Assembly (NCBI RefSeq): GCF_004000765.1 | Contig: NZ_BILW01000016.1 | Location: 98,940 to 162,939, forward strand | Length of the DNA stretch: 64,000 bases | Source of the DNA: Paenibacillus chondroitinus NBRC 15376 | Lineage (GTDB): Bacteria > Bacillota > Bacilli > Paenibacillales > NBRC-103111 | Reading direction: 5' to 3' | Part shown: in pieces, positions 32,865 through 43,839 of the stretch | Numbering within the stretch: the stretch's first letter is position 1 | Layout of the letters: each line of letters starts with the position of its first letter | Program-made: the position numbers and the translations under genes | The notes under the pieces: model-generated | Told to the model about the DNA's origin: nothing | Databases searched by the model: none | Seen by the model: only the letters and a program-made list of their open reading frames with translations

Positions 32865-34385
32865 TTATTTTTTCTTTGGATTTTTTGCTGTTGGACGCTG
32901 TCTATAAACATTTTTGGTCAGCGCCAACGGTCGCTTGATTAACTTCCACCATGGAAGCCGGATGAAGATATCTTTCACATTCGACGGAATAAACGGAGAA
33001 ATCGGCGCCATGTACGGAAGGCCGAACGATTTAATTGAACACATGTGAATAAGAATGAACATACAGCCGAATAAAATGCCGAATAGTCCGAGCAAACCGG
33101 CTAGCATCATTAGCATGAAGCGGATGAGTCGTGCTGCTACAGCCAAGTTAATCGCGGGCGTGACAAAATTGGAGATGGCTGTAAATGACACAACGATGAC
33201 CATCGCTGCGGATACGAGACCGGCTTGTACGGCTGCTTGTCCGAGGACAAGCGCGCCTACAATGGAGATGGCGGGCCCGACAACGCGGGGCATCCTCACC
33301 CCTGCTTCCCGCAGTACCTCGAACGTGATCTCCATCAGGAAGGCTTCCACAAGCGCAGGGAAAGGCACACCTTCCCTCTGCGCAGCGAGGCTGATGAGCA
33401 GTGTTGTGGGCAACATCTCCTGATGGAACGTGGTAATCGCGATATAGAGAGACGGGAGCAGCATAGAGACGAAAAAAGATGCGTAGCGGATCAGACGCAC
33501 GAAAGATGCGATATCATATCGCTGGTAGTAATCCTCACTGGATTGCAGGAACTTAAAGAACGTCACGGGAGCCATTAAGGCGAAGGGTGTTCCATCGACC
33601 ATAATGATAATTTGTCCTTCGAGCAAACCGGCTGCTGCAGTGTCAGGTCTTTCGGTGTTCATCATGGTGGGAAAAGGCGTATAGCCCTTATCCTCGATAA
33701 ATTCTTCAATATACGCGCTCTCCAGAATGCTGTCCGTATCTATGAGCTTAAGTCGTCTGCGCGCTTCAGCCAGCACTTTTTCATTGGAGACGCCTTCCAG
33801 ATAGGCCAAGATGATCTCCGTCCGGGTGTAACGTCCAATCTTCATGCTTTCAAAGCGAAGATCAGCCGACTTGACTTTTCTGCGGAGCAGAGTCAAGTTT
33901 GTTCGGATGTCCTCTGTAAAGCTTTCCTTCGGTCCACGAATCACAGTTTGCGATTGCGGTTCTTCGATCGCTCGTTTCTCCCAGCCGTTCGTGCAGGCGA
34001 AAAAGGCCTCGTCGAATCCATCGATTAAAATAACGGTGCTGCCCTCTAAAATAGCATCCAGCAGCTCACTGTCATATTTGGCTTCATAAAGTTCGCCAAC
34101 GGAAACGGTTTGCTGCAGGATTTCGTGAACTCCGCAATATTGCTCGCTTGTCTGCTCAGTTGCTTGAACATTTAATAAGGGCTCTATGAGGTGCTTATGG
34201 ATAGATTCTGATTGGACAAGCCCATCTATGTAGAGTAAAGCAATAGAGAGGTGATCCTGTGTAACCTGCATATCGAGCAAGCGAATAATGATGTCCGGAG
34301 AATTGCCAAGCGCTTCTCTCAGTCTCGAGATGTTCGTATGCAAATCGGTCGATAAAGGGAGAGCGGGTTTCTGAGAAGATGTCAT
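32865..34385 (-). CDS. GerA-family spore germination receptor A subunit
   Basis: About 506 residues. The N-terminal half is soluble (LREALGNSPDIIIRLLD, EGSTVILIDGFDEAFF, RGPKESFTEDIRTNLTLLRR). The C-terminal half has about five or six helices, with the conserved EGQIIIMVDGTPFALMAPVTF, an AAQREGVPFPALVEAFLME block and RVVGPAISIVGALVLGQAAV. A subunits of GerA receptors form part of the germination ion channel. The start may be ATG 34385 (GAGGG nine bases upstream) or ATG 34400. It is the first gene of gerA-gerC-gerB; the germinant is not predictable. Confidence 0.92.
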   Translation of the reverse strand: MTSSQKPALPLSTDLHTNISRLREALGNSPDIIIRLLDMQVTQDHLSIALLYIDGLVQSESIHKHLIEPLLNVQATEQTSEQYCGVHEILQQTVSVGELYEAKYDSELLDAILEGSTVILIDGFDEAFFACTNGWEKRAIEEPQSQTVIRGPKESFTEDIRTNLTLLRRKVKSADLRFESMKIGRYTRTEIILAYLEGVSNEKVLAEARRRLKLIDTDSILESAYIEEFIEDKGYTPFPTMMNTERPDTAAAGLLEGQIIIMVDGTPFALMAPVTFFKFLQSSEDYYQRYDIASFVRLIRYASFFVSMLLPSLYIAITTFHQEMLPTTLLISLAAQREGVPFPALVEAFLMEITFEVLREAGVRMPRVVGPAISIVGALVLGQAAVQAGLVSAAMVIVVSFTAISNFVTPAINLAVAARLIRFMLMMLAGLLGLFGILFGCMFILIHMCSIKSFGLPYMAPISPFIPSNVKDIFIRLPWWKLIKRPLALTKNVYRQRPTAKNPKKK

Positions 34386-34454
34386 CAGCGAAGCCCTCAT
34401 TTCCTGAATTGGTAGTATATTCCCTCACTTTCGTTTGTTTTATTCGATATGCTA

Positions 34455-34483
34455 TTGACTAATGCTCCGGGGATGCATATAAT
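34455..34483 (+). promoter_or_regulatory. Sigma-A promoter of the ilv-leu operon
   Basis: TTGACT (34455), a 17-bp spacer and a perfect TATAAT (34478). Transcription would begin near 34490, just before the T-box leader. Confidence 0.85.
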
Positions 34484-34489
34484 AATCTC

Positions 34490-34845
34490 TAATATCATCT
34501 TAACGGATGGTGTTCACGAATAAATCGGCTATGAAGAGGAAGAAGTCATAAGGGCACTTATGCGCAGAGAGCGTTGGGCTTGCTGAAACCATCGCCTTAA
34601 TCCCTTACGTACGAAGTCACCTCGGAGCTGTTTTCCTGAAGACTTACGGCATTGTCTGTAAGCACTAGGGAGAATCGGAAAAGCACACGTTATCGTGCTG
34701 AGGGTATTGTTCTAGGCGAACATACCTGCTAAGGCTGTATGCTGTGAGGCATGTAGCAAATTTGGGTGGTACCACGGAAGCTTAAACCCCTTTCGTCCCG
34801 TTTAACACGTTACGTGCGTGTACGGGATGAACAGGGGTTTTTCTT
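34490..34845 (+). ncRNA. T-box riboswitch (probably Leu-specific) upstream of ilvB
   Basis: The 14-base T-box GGGTGGTACCACGG is at 34764-34777. A terminator follows, with AAACCCCT and AGGGGTTT outer arms (34784-34837), TCCCGT/ACGGGA inner stem and TTTTTCTT. Upstream is a long stem I region. On its 3' side GAAGTCACCTCGGAG places CTC (34621-34623, a Leu codon) where the specifier is expected. Uncharged tRNA-Leu would stabilise the antiterminator. The specifier call is by eye. Confidence 0.9.
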
Positions 34846-34902
34846 ATTGTCTAAGAAAGCTCGAAGTATAACATGGACTTACTTTTTGAGAGGAGGATCA
34901 CA

Positions 34903-36648
34903 ATGAATGTTCAAACTGAACCAAAGAGGTCAAAAGAAGAACTGATTGACAAGCTGATGAAGCCGGATCTGATCACAGGATCTGAGATTTTGCTAAGAAG
35001 CTTATTGCTGGAGGGTGTGGATTGCGTCTTTGGATATCCGGGCGGCGCTGTTCTGTACATCTACGATGCGATGCATGGCTTTTCCGATTTTAACCACCTA
35101 CTGACAAGACATGAGCAAGGAGCCATTCACGCTGCCGATGGATATGCACGTTCCACAGGCAAGGTTGGCGTATGTATCGCTACATCAGGGCCGGGGGCTA
35201 CGAATCTCGTCACGGGGATAGCTACCGCCTATATGGATTCTGTTCCGCTCGTTGTTATTACAGGGAACGTTGCAACGAACTTTATCGGTACGGATGCTTT
35301 CCAAGAGGCAGATATTACGGGGATTACAATGCCGATTACGAAACATAGCTACTTGGTTCGTGATGTAGAAGATCTGCCGCGCATCATTCATGAAGCGTTC
35401 CATATTGCGAACTCAGGTCGTAAAGGTCCGGTTCTCATTGACATACCAAAGGATGTCTCCGCTCATAAAACGATATTTAAGCCGGTAACCGAAGTAAACA
35501 TCCGCGGCTATAATCCGACTGTTCAGCCTAACAAGCTGCAAGTTGACAAGTTGCTCAAAGCGATCGAAGAAGCTGAACGTCCAGTGATCATCGCAGGTGG
35601 CGGCGTTGTCTACTCAGACGCTTCCAAAGAGCTGATCGAGTTCGTGAATGCTACGCAAATTCCGGTAGCAACTACGCTGCTTGGACTCAGCGGATTCCCA
35701 AGTGCCCACGAGCTATGGCTCGGTATGCCGGGGATGCACGGAACGTACACGGCGAACACAGCCATTCAGAATGCGGATCTCCTGATTTCCATCGGTTCAA
35801 GATTCGATGACCGTGTGACAATGAACTTGGACGGTTTTGCACCGAAGGTGAAAACAATCGCACATATCGATGTGGATCCTGCGGAAATCGGCAAAAACGT
35901 CAAAACGGATATCCCGTGTGTTGGCGATGTGAAAGCTGTTCTTGCTTTAGCGAATCTGAAAGCGAAGCCTGCGAAAAGCGAAGCTTGGATTGCTGAAGTT
36001 CAAGCGAACAAAGAGAAGTTCCCGCTTAAATACGGTGATACAGAAACCGAATTGAAGCCTCAATACGTGGTTGAAATGATCAGCGAAACGACAAACGGTG
36101 AAGCGATTGTAACAACTGACGTTGGTCAGCACCAGATGTGGGCTGCTCAATTCTACAAATTCAAAAACCCTCGCTCCCTGGTAACGTCCGGTGGACTTGG
36201 TACGATGGGCTTTGGATTCCCATCCGCGATTGGTGCGCAAATGGGGAACCCGGATAAACTGGTTGTATCCATCAATGGCGACGGCGGCGTTCAAATGTGC
36301 GCGCAAGAGCTTGCGATCTGTGCAATTCACAACATTCCGGTGAAAATTGTTATTTTGAATAACCAAGTACTTGGCATGGTTCGTCAATGGCAGGAAATCA
36401 TCTATGACAACCGCTACAGCCATATTGATTTGGCCGGCAGCCCTGATTTCGTGAAGTTGGCTGAAGCTTACGGCGTGAAAGGCCTGCGTGCCACGACGAA
36501 AGCAGAAGCAAGAAAAGCTTGGCAGGAAGCGCTTGATACACCTGGACCGGTCTTGATTGATTTCGTCGTACCAAAAGGAGAGAACGTGTTCCCGATGGTT
36601 AAAGCGGGCGATACAATTAGCGACATGTTAATGGGGGATTCGGAATGA
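34903..36648 (+). CDS. ilvB: Acetolactate synthase large subunit
   Basis: A 581-residue, ThDP- and FAD-dependent enzyme making acetolactate or acetohydroxybutyrate, the first common step to Val, Leu and Ile. It has [15 protein letters not shown] with [18 protein letters not shown] (catalytic Glu for ThDP activation), [19 protein letters not shown], and the ThDP motif from NGDGGVQM to NNQVLGM (about residues 465-490). The start at ATG 34903 has GAGGAGG eight bases upstream; an ATG at 34873 has none. It overlaps ilvN by four bases (ATGA). Confidence 0.96.
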   Translation: MNVQTEPKRSKEELIDKLMKPDLITGSEILLRSLLLEGVDCVFGYPGGAVLYIYDAMHGFSDFNHLLTRHEQGAIHAADGYARSTGKVGVCIATSGPGATNLVTGIATAYMDSVPLVVITGNVATNFIGTDAFQEADITGITMPITKHSYLVRDVEDLPRIIHEAFHIANSGRKGPVLIDIPKDVSAHKTIFKPVTEVNIRGYNPTVQPNKLQVDKLLKAIEEAERPVIIAGGGVVYSDASKELIEFVNATQIPVATTLLGLSGFPSAHELWLGMPGMHGTYTANTAIQNADLLISIGSRFDDRVTMNLDGFAPKVKTIAHIDVDPAEIGKNVKTDIPCVGDVKAVLALANLKAKPAKSEAWIAEVQANKEKFPLKYGDTETELKPQYVVEMISETTNGEAIVTTDVGQHQMWAAQFYKFKNPRSLVTSGGLGTMGFGFPSAIGAQMGNPDKLVVSINGDGGVQMCAQELAICAIHNIPVKIVILNNQVLGMVRQWQEIIYDNRYSHIDLAGSPDFVKLAEAYGVKGLRATTKAEARKAWQEALDTPGPVLIDFVVPKGENVFPMVKAGDTISDMLMGDSE

Positions 36649-37139
36649 TGACGACAACTAAACATACAGTTTCCGTACTCGTAAACAATCAGCCTGGTGT
36701 TCTGCAGCGAGTATCCGGTTTGTTCGGACGCAGAGGCTTTAATATCGAAAGTATTACTGTAGGGGAGTCCGAAGAACTCGGACTTTCCCGAATGGTTATT
36801 GTAACAACGGGGGATGACAGCACTTTGGAGCAAATTTCCAAGCAGCTGTACAAGCTGATTGATGTCATTAAAGTCATCGACCTCAGCTCCAACCCGATGG
36901 TCGCTAGAGAATTAGCACTTATTAAAGTAAATGCTGAACCTATCATGCGTCCTGAAATACTCGGAATTGTCGAAACATTCCGTGCCGCGGTTGTCGATAT
37001 TGGTCCATCTTCAATTATCGTGCAAGTTGTCGGAGATTCAGATAAAATAGATGCTATGGTAGAATTGCTTCGTCCATACGGTATCCGTGAGCTCTCCCGT
37101 ACGGGAGCAACGGCGATGATTCGGGGCTCAGTTAAATAA
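36645..37139 (+). CDS. ilvN: Acetolactate synthase small (regulatory) subunit
   Basis: A 164-residue subunit that binds Val for feedback control. The ACT domain at residues 5-80 has [19 protein letters not shown] and [15 protein letters not shown]. The C-terminal half follows with [21 protein letters not shown] text and a final [12 protein letters not shown]. Translation is coupled to ilvB by overlap. After the stop there is a 167-base gap with a long-range stem before ilvC. Confidence 0.95.
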   Translation: MMTTTKHTVSVLVNNQPGVLQRVSGLFGRRGFNIESITVGESEELGLSRMVIVTTGDDSTLEQISKQLYKLIDVIKVIDLSSNPMVARELALIKVNAEPIMRPEILGIVETFRAAVVDIGPSSIIVQVVGDSDKIDAMVELLRPYGIRELSRTGATAMIRGSVK

Positions 37140-37173
37140 ATAATAGTCAACAATGTGAAAAAGTAGGGAAAGC

Positions 37174-38299
<1,126 letters not shown>

Positions 38300-38334
38300 T
38301 GTAATGCCTTATTCAATCATATAGTTATTCATCC

Positions 38335-38376
38335 CACAGGGAGTGATTGCGGAGAATTTCCCAGTCACTCCCTGTG
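38335..38376 (+). promoter_or_regulatory. 15-bp stem-loop just after ilvC without T-run
   Basis: CACAGGGAGTGATTG pairs with CAGTCACTCCCTGTG (one G-T pair) around a 12-base loop. It is followed by AATACTATG, not T's. It probably protects the 3' end of a processed ilvC mRNA or weakens read-through to leuA. Confidence 0.65.
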
Positions 38377-38448
38377 AATACTATGTAGACGAGTAAAAAT
38401 TTAGGCGTAAATTTTTAAAACCTTCTTCGAAATGCCCAGTGGAGAGCT

Positions 38449-38557
38449 CAGTGTTTGTCGGAGAAGCGAAGCGTTCGTATTTGAAAACATGTCCCGACCT
38501 TTTGTTTAATTAAGATGAGGGGACATGGTTTCAAGAAACGATCGGAGACAAATACTG
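38449..38557 (+). other. Nested inverted repeats between ilvC and leuA
   Basis: CAGTGTTTGTC (38449) can pair with GACAAATACTG (38547). Inside it AAACATGTCCC (about 38485) pairs with GGGACATGGTTT (about 38519) with one bulge. This folded RNA precedes leuA by about 70 bases. Function unknown; a processing site or leader is possible. Confidence 0.45.
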
Positions 38558-38626
38558 AAGATCGCAACGGTCAGCAGTTTGAATTAGGTTTTAACTCATT
38601 TACTAGAAATCTTTTAGGAGGTGACC

Positions 38627-40177
38627 ATGGTGCGCAAAATCTACATCTTTGATACAACGCTCAGAGACGGAGAACAATCGCCAGGCGTGAACCTGAATAC
38701 ACAGGAGAAGGTCGAAATCGCGCTTCAACTAGAGAAGCTGGGTGTCGATCGGATGGAGGCCGGCTTCCCGGCTGCATCACCTGGTGACTTGGCAGGCGTT
38801 AATGCTGTAGCAAGAGCGATTAAGAACGCCTCAGTAATCGGGCTGTCCCGCTCGAAGGAGACTGACATCGAGGCTGTCCGTGAAGCGCTGCAGGGCGCTC
38901 AGGACCCATGCATTCATTTGTTCCTGGCGACGTCCCCAATCCATCGGAAGCATAAGCTGAAGATGGAGAAGCACCAAGTGCTGGAGACAGCGGAAGCTGC
39001 GATTAAATATGCGAAGAAGTATTTCAGCAAAATCGAGTTTTCACTCGAGGATGCCGGACGTACGGAGCTTGATTTCATCGCAGAAGTAACGGCAATGGCG
39101 ATCCGCGCCGGCGCTTCGGTCGTGAATATTCCGGATACAGTCGGTTATATGACACCGTACGACTACGGGAATATTTTCAAAATGCTGAAGGACACGGTCC
39201 CAGGCATTGAGAAAATCCAGCTGAGCGCGCACTGCCATGACGATCTTGGCATGGCGACAGCTAACGCGCTAGCGGCGGTTCTGAATGGTGCCGATCAAAT
39301 CGAAGGCACCATCAACGGCATTGGCGAGCGAGCAGGGAACACCTCGATCGAGGAAGTTGTCCTGGCGCTGGAAACACGCCAGGACTTCTACCAAGCGAAA
39401 ACATCGCTTGTGTTGAACGAGATCTACCGCACCAGCCGTTTGGTCAGCAAGCTGACCGGCATGGTGGTGCCAGGCAATAAAGCGATCGTCGGCGCTAACG
39501 CGTTCGCGCATGAGTCCGGCATCCATCAGGATGGGATGCTCAAAGAGAAAACGACCTACGAGATTATTTCCCCGGAGACCATTGGGGTCAAGGAAAGTAA
39601 GCTCGTGATGGGTAAACACTCCGGCCGCCATGCGTTCCGTGAGAAGTTGATCGACCTCGGCTACGACCTCGCAGACGAGCAAGTGAACGTGGCGTTCGGC
39701 AAGTTCAAGGATTTGGCCGACCGCAAGAAGCAGGTGGAAGACGAAGATATCCGCGCGCTGATCGAAGAGAAGTTGATCGAAACGCCGGAAATTTATGCGC
39801 TTGGCACGCTTCAAGTGGCTTACGGCAATCAAATGACACCGACAGCGACTGTGCACATTCGTTTCCAAGACGGCGGCGAAGTAACGGAAAGCGCTGTGGG
39901 TAACGGTTCTGTTGATGCGATTTACAATGCCATTGACAAAGCGACGAAGGAAGAAGTCGAGCTGGATGACTACTCCATCAAGTCTGTCTCTCACGGGAAA
40001 GATGCGCTCGGGGAAGTGCATGTCGTTCTGAAACAGAACGATGTGTCCGTTCAAGGACGCGGCATCTCCACAGATATTCTGGAAGCAAGCGCCAAGGCTT
40101 ACCTGGACGCTGTGAACAGACTTATTGATAAACGCAAAACCCCAACAAGCAATAGAAGCAACGTTACGTTGATTTAA
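38627..40177 (+). CDS. leuA: 2-isopropylmalate synthase
   Basis: A 516-residue enzyme that condenses acetyl-CoA with 2-ketoisovalerate, the first step specific to Leu. The TIM barrel has [16 protein letters not shown] with metal-binding Asp, [15 protein letters not shown], and the [12 protein letters not shown] metal motif (about residue 202). The [18 protein letters not shown] block reads [15 protein letters not shown]. The C-terminal 130 residues are the Leu-binding regulatory domain. The ATG at 38627 is used, with AGGAGG five bases upstream. It is followed by a terminator, so leuC and leuD do not follow. Confidence 0.95.
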   Translation: MVRKIYIFDTTLRDGEQSPGVNLNTQEKVEIALQLEKLGVDRMEAGFPAASPGDLAGVNAVARAIKNASVIGLSRSKETDIEAVREALQGAQDPCIHLFLATSPIHRKHKLKMEKHQVLETAEAAIKYAKKYFSKIEFSLEDAGRTELDFIAEVTAMAIRAGASVVNIPDTVGYMTPYDYGNIFKMLKDTVPGIEKIQLSAHCHDDLGMATANALAAVLNGADQIEGTINGIGERAGNTSIEEVVLALETRQDFYQAKTSLVLNEIYRTSRLVSKLTGMVVPGNKAIVGANAFAHESGIHQDGMLKEKTTYEIISPETIGVKESKLVMGKHSGRHAFREKLIDLGYDLADEQVNVAFGKFKDLADRKKQVEDEDIRALIEEKLIETPEIYALGTLQVAYGNQMTPTATVHIRFQDGGEVTESAVGNGSVDAIYNAIDKATKEEVELDDYSIKSVSHGKDALGEVHVVLKQNDVSVQGRGISTDILEASAKAYLDAVNRLIDKRKTPTSNRSNVTLI

Positions 40178-40204
40178 TAACCTAAGTCCACGGGACTGCT
40201 AGAT

Positions 40205-40243
40205 AAGCACCTCACCTCCAAACTAGAGGAGGGGTGCTTTCTA
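40205..40243 (+). terminator. Terminator after leuA
   Basis: AAGCACCTC-ACCTCC and GGAG-GGGTGCTT arms around AAACTAGA, followed by TCTAC. T-run is short, so read-through is possible. Confidence 0.7.
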
Positions 40244-40267
40244 CAAATGCGAAAGGATGCGTCCATT

Positions 40268-41464
40268 ATGAAATATCGATTTTCCAAATCGCTAGAAGGT
40301 TTCTCATCCTCGGCGGTAAGAGAAATTCTGAAGCTGACTCAAGGAAGCTCAATTATTTCTTTTGCTGGCGGATTGCCAGCGGAAGAGTTTTTCCCATTGG
40401 ACGCGGTAAGCGATGCGTTTAAACGAGTTGTTGGTGGCGGGAAATCAGCGCTGCAGTACGGATTAACCGAAGGGTACAAGCCGCTGCGCGAGTCCTTATG
40501 CAAACGTATGGCTGCCAAAAACATGCACGTCACGCCAGACGAGATGCTTCTAACGACAGGTTCCCAGCAAGCGATTGATTTGTTGACGCGCGTATACATT
40601 GATGAAGGCGATGTCATCTTGGTCGAAAGACCGACTTACTTGGCGGCGATTCAAGTTTTCCAAGCCAAAGGCGCGAAGATTTACTCCGTTGATAGCGATA
40701 ACGACGGTATGATTCTTGAGGATTTGGCTGCAAAGGTTGCTGAACATAATCCTAAGTTGGTTTATGTCATTCCGACATTTTCGAATCCCGCAGGCCGTGC
40801 GTGGAGCTTAGAGCGCCGTCAAGGATTGCTGAACATTTGCCGCGAAGCGGATGTCCTGATTCTTGAGGATGACCCTTATGGTGAAATTCAATTTGATGAG
40901 AATGAAACGTATCCATCCATTTTCTCGCTTGGCGGTAAAGCCGAGGGCGGTAATGTGGTGTACACGAGCACCTTCTCCAAAACGGTAGCACCTGCTTTCC
41001 GGACAGGCTGGGTGATGGGGGATGAGACGCTCATTCGTCAAATCGCTCGTTTCAAACAGTCGGCGGATCTGCACTCCAGTACGATTGATCAGCAAACGCT
41101 GTATCATCTGCTTGAGCATTTTGATCTTGACGCGCACATTTCTCTGATTCGTGAGCAATATTTGGATCGGATGAAGTTCATGTCGGGTCTATTGAAAGAG
41201 TTGAATTGGCCGGGTCTGAAGTGGGAAGAACCGAAGGGCGGCATGTTTATCTGGGTGGAACTTCCGCCAGGTATTCGCGCAGAGGATCTGCTGAAAATTG
41301 CGGTAAAAGAAGGCGTGGCTTTTGTTCCCGGGTCCACATTTTATGCGGAGAACCCACAGTACAACACGATGCGTCTGAATTACACGCACACAGATCGTGA
41401 GAACACGATTCTTGGTATGCAAAAACTGGCGAAAGCTATGGAATCTTACCTACAAAGCGTATAA
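40268..41464 (+). CDS. PLP-dependent fold-type I aminotransferase (2-aminoadipate transaminase-like)
   Basis: A 398-residue enzyme. GGLPAEEFFPLDAV, YGLTEGYKPLRESL, TTGSQQAIDLLTRVYIDEGD, IPTFSNPAGRAW and the Schiff-base Lys in TSTFSKTVAPAFRTGW identify the group that includes LysN, aromatic and branched-chain-accepting aminotransferases. Being next to leuA, it could transaminate 2-oxoisocaproate, but the specificity is not readable. The start is set at ATG 40268 because the GAGGGG before ATG 40247 belongs to the leuA terminator. It has a downstream terminator. Confidence 0.87.
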   Translation: MKYRFSKSLEGFSSSAVREILKLTQGSSIISFAGGLPAEEFFPLDAVSDAFKRVVGGGKSALQYGLTEGYKPLRESLCKRMAAKNMHVTPDEMLLTTGSQQAIDLLTRVYIDEGDVILVERPTYLAAIQVFQAKGAKIYSVDSDNDGMILEDLAAKVAEHNPKLVYVIPTFSNPAGRAWSLERRQGLLNICREADVLILEDDPYGEIQFDENETYPSIFSLGGKAEGGNVVYTSTFSKTVAPAFRTGWVMGDETLIRQIARFKQSADLHSSTIDQQTLYHLLEHFDLDAHISLIREQYLDRMKFMSGLLKELNWPGLKWEEPKGGMFIWVELPPGIRAEDLLKIAVKEGVAFVPGSTFYAENPQYNTMRLNYTHTDRENTILGMQKLAKAMESYLQSV

Positions 41465-41466
41465 AA

Positions 41467-41519
41467 AGAAGGGACTATCCCGAGAGTAGATGTTTCTACT
41501 GTTGAGATAGTCCTTTTGT
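41467..41519 (+). terminator. Terminator after the aminotransferase gene
   Basis: AAGGGACTATCCC... and ...GAGATAGTCCTTTT arms, with an inner AGTAGA/TCTACT stem, then TTGTTATT. Confidence 0.8.
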
Positions 41520-41683
41520 TATTGGCTTGCCAAATGGCTGCGAATCTAAATTTGATGAAAACTTAATCATTTAACTGGATTGGGAGACCAGATCTAACAG
41601 ATTAAACATGGATGGTACAAATCCTTCGATTGTATGATGAAGCAGTTCGTTGTCTTTATATTACATTTGAAAGGGTGTTTGGA

Positions 41684-42139
41684 ATGAAGCTTCTGGTTCT
41701 GATCCATGTGCTTTCAGCCATCATCGGGGTAGGCCCGACGTATTTCGCCCACGTGCTTCTTAGGAAAAATCAATCGCTGGATGAACTTCGCTCGTCTTTA
41801 CGGGTAGGGGCACGGCTTGAGATTTTTCCGAAAATAGGAGGAACGCTTGCTGTATTGACAGGATTACTGCTGATTTGGCTGGGCGATTACGGCTCCTTCA
41901 TGCAAATTTGGCTGTTCGGATCGGTGGTTGCTTACGTGCTGATTCAAATTATTGCCATTGGCTTCGCCACGCCCTATCAGAAAAAGCTCGGAGGTTGGGT
42001 ACTCGATCCAGCCAATCACAAGGCGTCGAACTTGCCAGCCGAGCAGCTCATGCAATGGATAAAGGCACGCAACTATTTCTATGGTGCATCGGCTATTGGT
42101 CTTATTTTGTTCATTTTTATGATTGTAAAGCCCAGCTAG
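41684..42139 (+). CDS. DUF2269-type integral membrane protein
   Basis: A 151-residue protein with four membrane helices. It begins MKLLVLIHVLSAIIGVGPTY, has RVGARLEIFPKIGGTLAVLTG in the middle and YFYGASAIGLILFIFMIVKP at the end. The pattern (His in the first helix, an Arg/Glu-containing loop) fits the DUF2269 family, whose function is unknown. The ATG at 41684 follows AAAGGGTG; the upstream extension is not credible. It is monocistronic and convergent with an SDR gene across a strong terminator. Confidence 0.8.
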   Translation: MKLLVLIHVLSAIIGVGPTYFAHVLLRKNQSLDELRSSLRVGARLEIFPKIGGTLAVLTGLLLIWLGDYGSFMQIWLFGSVVAYVLIQIIAIGFATPYQKKLGGWVLDPANHKASNLPAEQLMQWIKARNYFYGASAIGLILFIFMIVKPS

Positions 42140-42170
42140 TGAAAGGTGAAAATTAAACGTGTATTTGTAT

Positions 42171-42222
42171 AAAACAGAGCGGCAATAGGGATGTATGTTC
42201 CCAGACTGCCGCTCTGTTTTTC
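42171..42222. terminator. Bidirectional terminator
   Basis: AAAACAGAGCGGCA and TGCCGCTCTGTTTT arms around a short GGGA...TTCCC inner stem, with T-runs on both strands. Confidence 0.9.
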
Positions 42223-42231
42223 AATTGTAAA

Positions 42232-43089
42232 TTAAGGGTTCACGATCTGAGCCAAGGCTTCACGGATTGGCGTTGCCGGGCGCCCGAGCAGCTTCTCGAA
42301 ATCATCGCTTTTGATCTCCAGCGTACCTTCCCGAATCCCTTGTTGAATACCTAGAAGGATAGGGACGACGAAGTCGGGTACTCCTACGCTTTTCATAATA
42401 TCCCCATATGTGGCGTCATCGACCTGCTGGACAAGAACTTCCTTGCCTAGTACCTCACCAAGAGCGGACGTGAGCTCAGCTTGCGTGTGTAATTGACCTG
42501 AAAGCTCATATATTTTATTCTCGTGTCCGTTCCCTACTAAAACAGCTGCTGCCGCCTCTGCGTATTCTTGCTGCAGTGCCCAACCTACCTTGCCGGAGCC
42601 GGCAGAGGTCACCCACGGAGCTCCAGCCACCACGCCTTGAATACTCGACAGTTCATTCTCCAGATACCAGTTGTTGCGCAGGAAGGTATAAGGAATGCCG
42701 GTTTTGACGATGGCTTCTTCTGTTGTACGGTGCACTGGGGCCAAGAAATTAGTGCTGTTACTTGCATTAGCTATGCTGGTATAAGCAATAAATATAACTC
42801 CAGCAAGCGCTGCAGCAGCTACAGCATTGGAGTGCTGTCGAATTCTTGTTTCCGTATCTCCATCCGCCGATATAATCAATAAGCGATCGATTCCTGCAAA
42901 AGCAGTTTGCAAGGTTTCTGGACGATCAAAATCCCCTAGGCGAATGTCTACGCCGCGAGCACGCAATCCTTCAGCTTTCTCCGGATTACGGACACTCACA
43001 GCCAGTTGACTTGCTGGTACTGTTTTCAACAATGTTTCTACTACTTTCGAGCCTAATTTTCCTGTCGCGCCAGTGACTAAAATTTTCAT
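42232..43089 (-). CDS. NmrA/QorB-like NAD(P)H-binding oxidoreductase
   Basis: A 285-residue atypical short-chain dehydrogenase. MKILVTGATGKLGSKVVE (residues 1-18) is the NAD(P)-binding motif. IDRLLIISADGD, FIAYTSIANAS, APVHRTTEEAI and FLRNNWYLEN match NAD(P)H:quinone oxidoreductase type 2/NmrA-like proteins. An Rrf2 regulator lies just upstream in the same direction, with related operator-like repeats before both genes. Together they suggest an inducible quinone or redox stress response. Confidence 0.87.
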   Translation of the reverse strand: MKILVTGATGKLGSKVVETLLKTVPASQLAVSVRNPEKAEGLRARGVDIRLGDFDRPETLQTAFAGIDRLLIISADGDTETRIRQHSNAVAAAALAGVIFIAYTSIANASNSTNFLAPVHRTTEEAIVKTGIPYTFLRNNWYLENELSSIQGVVAGAPWVTSAGSGKVGWALQQEYAEAAAAVLVGNGHENKIYELSGQLHTQAELTSALGEVLGKEVLVQQVDDATYGDIMKSVGVPDFVVPILLGIQQGIREGTLEIKSDDFEKLLGRPATPIREALAQIVNP

Positions 43090-43127
43090 GTTATAATCCT
43101 CCTAAAATTTTTGTTGTAATCATTTTT

Positions 43128-43150
43128 GTTATAACAATAACTGTTACAAC
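43128..43150. promoter_or_regulatory. Operator-like sequence before the QorB-like gene
   Basis: GTTATAACAATAACTGTTAC followed by AAC contains two GTTAnAAC-type half-sites and resembles the dyad before the Rrf2 gene. It is about 40 bases upstream of the start codon. Inference. Confidence 0.45.
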
Positions 43151-43189
43151 TTATATATAAAATAAAAGCTCTCTATATGGAGCTCCTAT

Positions 43190-43615
43190 TTATTTGAATT
43201 TCACGGTAAGTTGACTCAAAGTCGTCTGTGCCAGCCTGTGTTCCATAGCGGATTGAGCCTCGCTTAGCTCCGACTGAAGAACGGATTCGATGTTCCGCCC
43301 GACGGGGCATCCCTCATTCGGATCTTCGTGAAACCGGAATAATTGGTTATCTTCAATGACGTGTACAGCCCGGTAAATATCCAGAAGCGTAATGTCCTCC
43401 GGTGTTTTGAGCAGAGAAGCGCCTCCAACTCCTGGGCGTACTTCCACTAATCCTGCTTTTTTCAACAAACCCATAATTCTTCGGATCACCACAGGGTTGG
43501 TATTCACACTTTCCGCAATGTAATCGCCTGTACAGTCCTCGCTCGAACTGACGGCAATCAAGCAAAGTGTATGTACAGCAATTGAAAAACGCGAACTGAT
43601 TTGTTTCAAAATCAT
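43190..43615 (-). CDS. Rrf2-family regulator (YwnA-like)
   Basis: A 141-residue winged-helix regulator. SSRFSIAVHTLCLIA at the N terminus, then ESVNTNPVVIRRIMGLLKKAGLVEVRPGVGG (about residues 35-67) as recognition helix and wing, match Rrf2. It does not have the three-Cys iron-sulphur cluster motif of IscR/NsrR; single Cys residues at 17, 28 and in EGCPVG could be redox-sensitive. The start is ATG 43615, or the TTG two codons later, which has a better spaced site. It probably regulates itself and the QorB-like gene. Confidence 0.87.
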   Translation of the reverse strand: MILKQISSRFSIAVHTLCLIAVSSSEDCTGDYIAESVNTNPVVIRRIMGLLKKAGLVEVRPGVGGASLLKTPEDITLLDIYRAVHVIEDNQLFRFHEDPNEGCPVGRNIESVLQSELSEAQSAMEHRLAQTTLSQLTVKFK

Positions 43616-43623
43616 TCACCACC

Positions 43624-43646
43624 GTTGTAACTATTATAGTTACTAC
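43624..43646. promoter_or_regulatory. Palindromic operator before the Rrf2 gene
   Basis: GTAACTAT-T-ATAGTTAC (43627-43643) is a perfect dyad with 8-bp arms, nine bases upstream of the Rrf2 start codon. A related AGTTAC/GTTAC element stands before the adjacent oxidoreductase gene. Confidence 0.6.
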
Positions 43647-43839
43647 TCGGAAAGGTGTCAATATCCTTATTTTTAAAAGGAGCTTGAATTCTGTTATATA
43701 AGGTTATAGGAGGAACCTATTAAAGCAATAGCTTTTATATCTAATGAAAAGGGTTATCTTATGTTACAATGAGAGCATCATATAGTCGATAGAGATGCTT
43801 ACCAAGCAGCTTTACTAATTGAAGGAGTGAATGACAGTC

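Noticed and set aside
39269..40054. Open frame of 261 codons on the minus strand
   Set aside because: Antisense to leuA; composition is that of a shadow frame.
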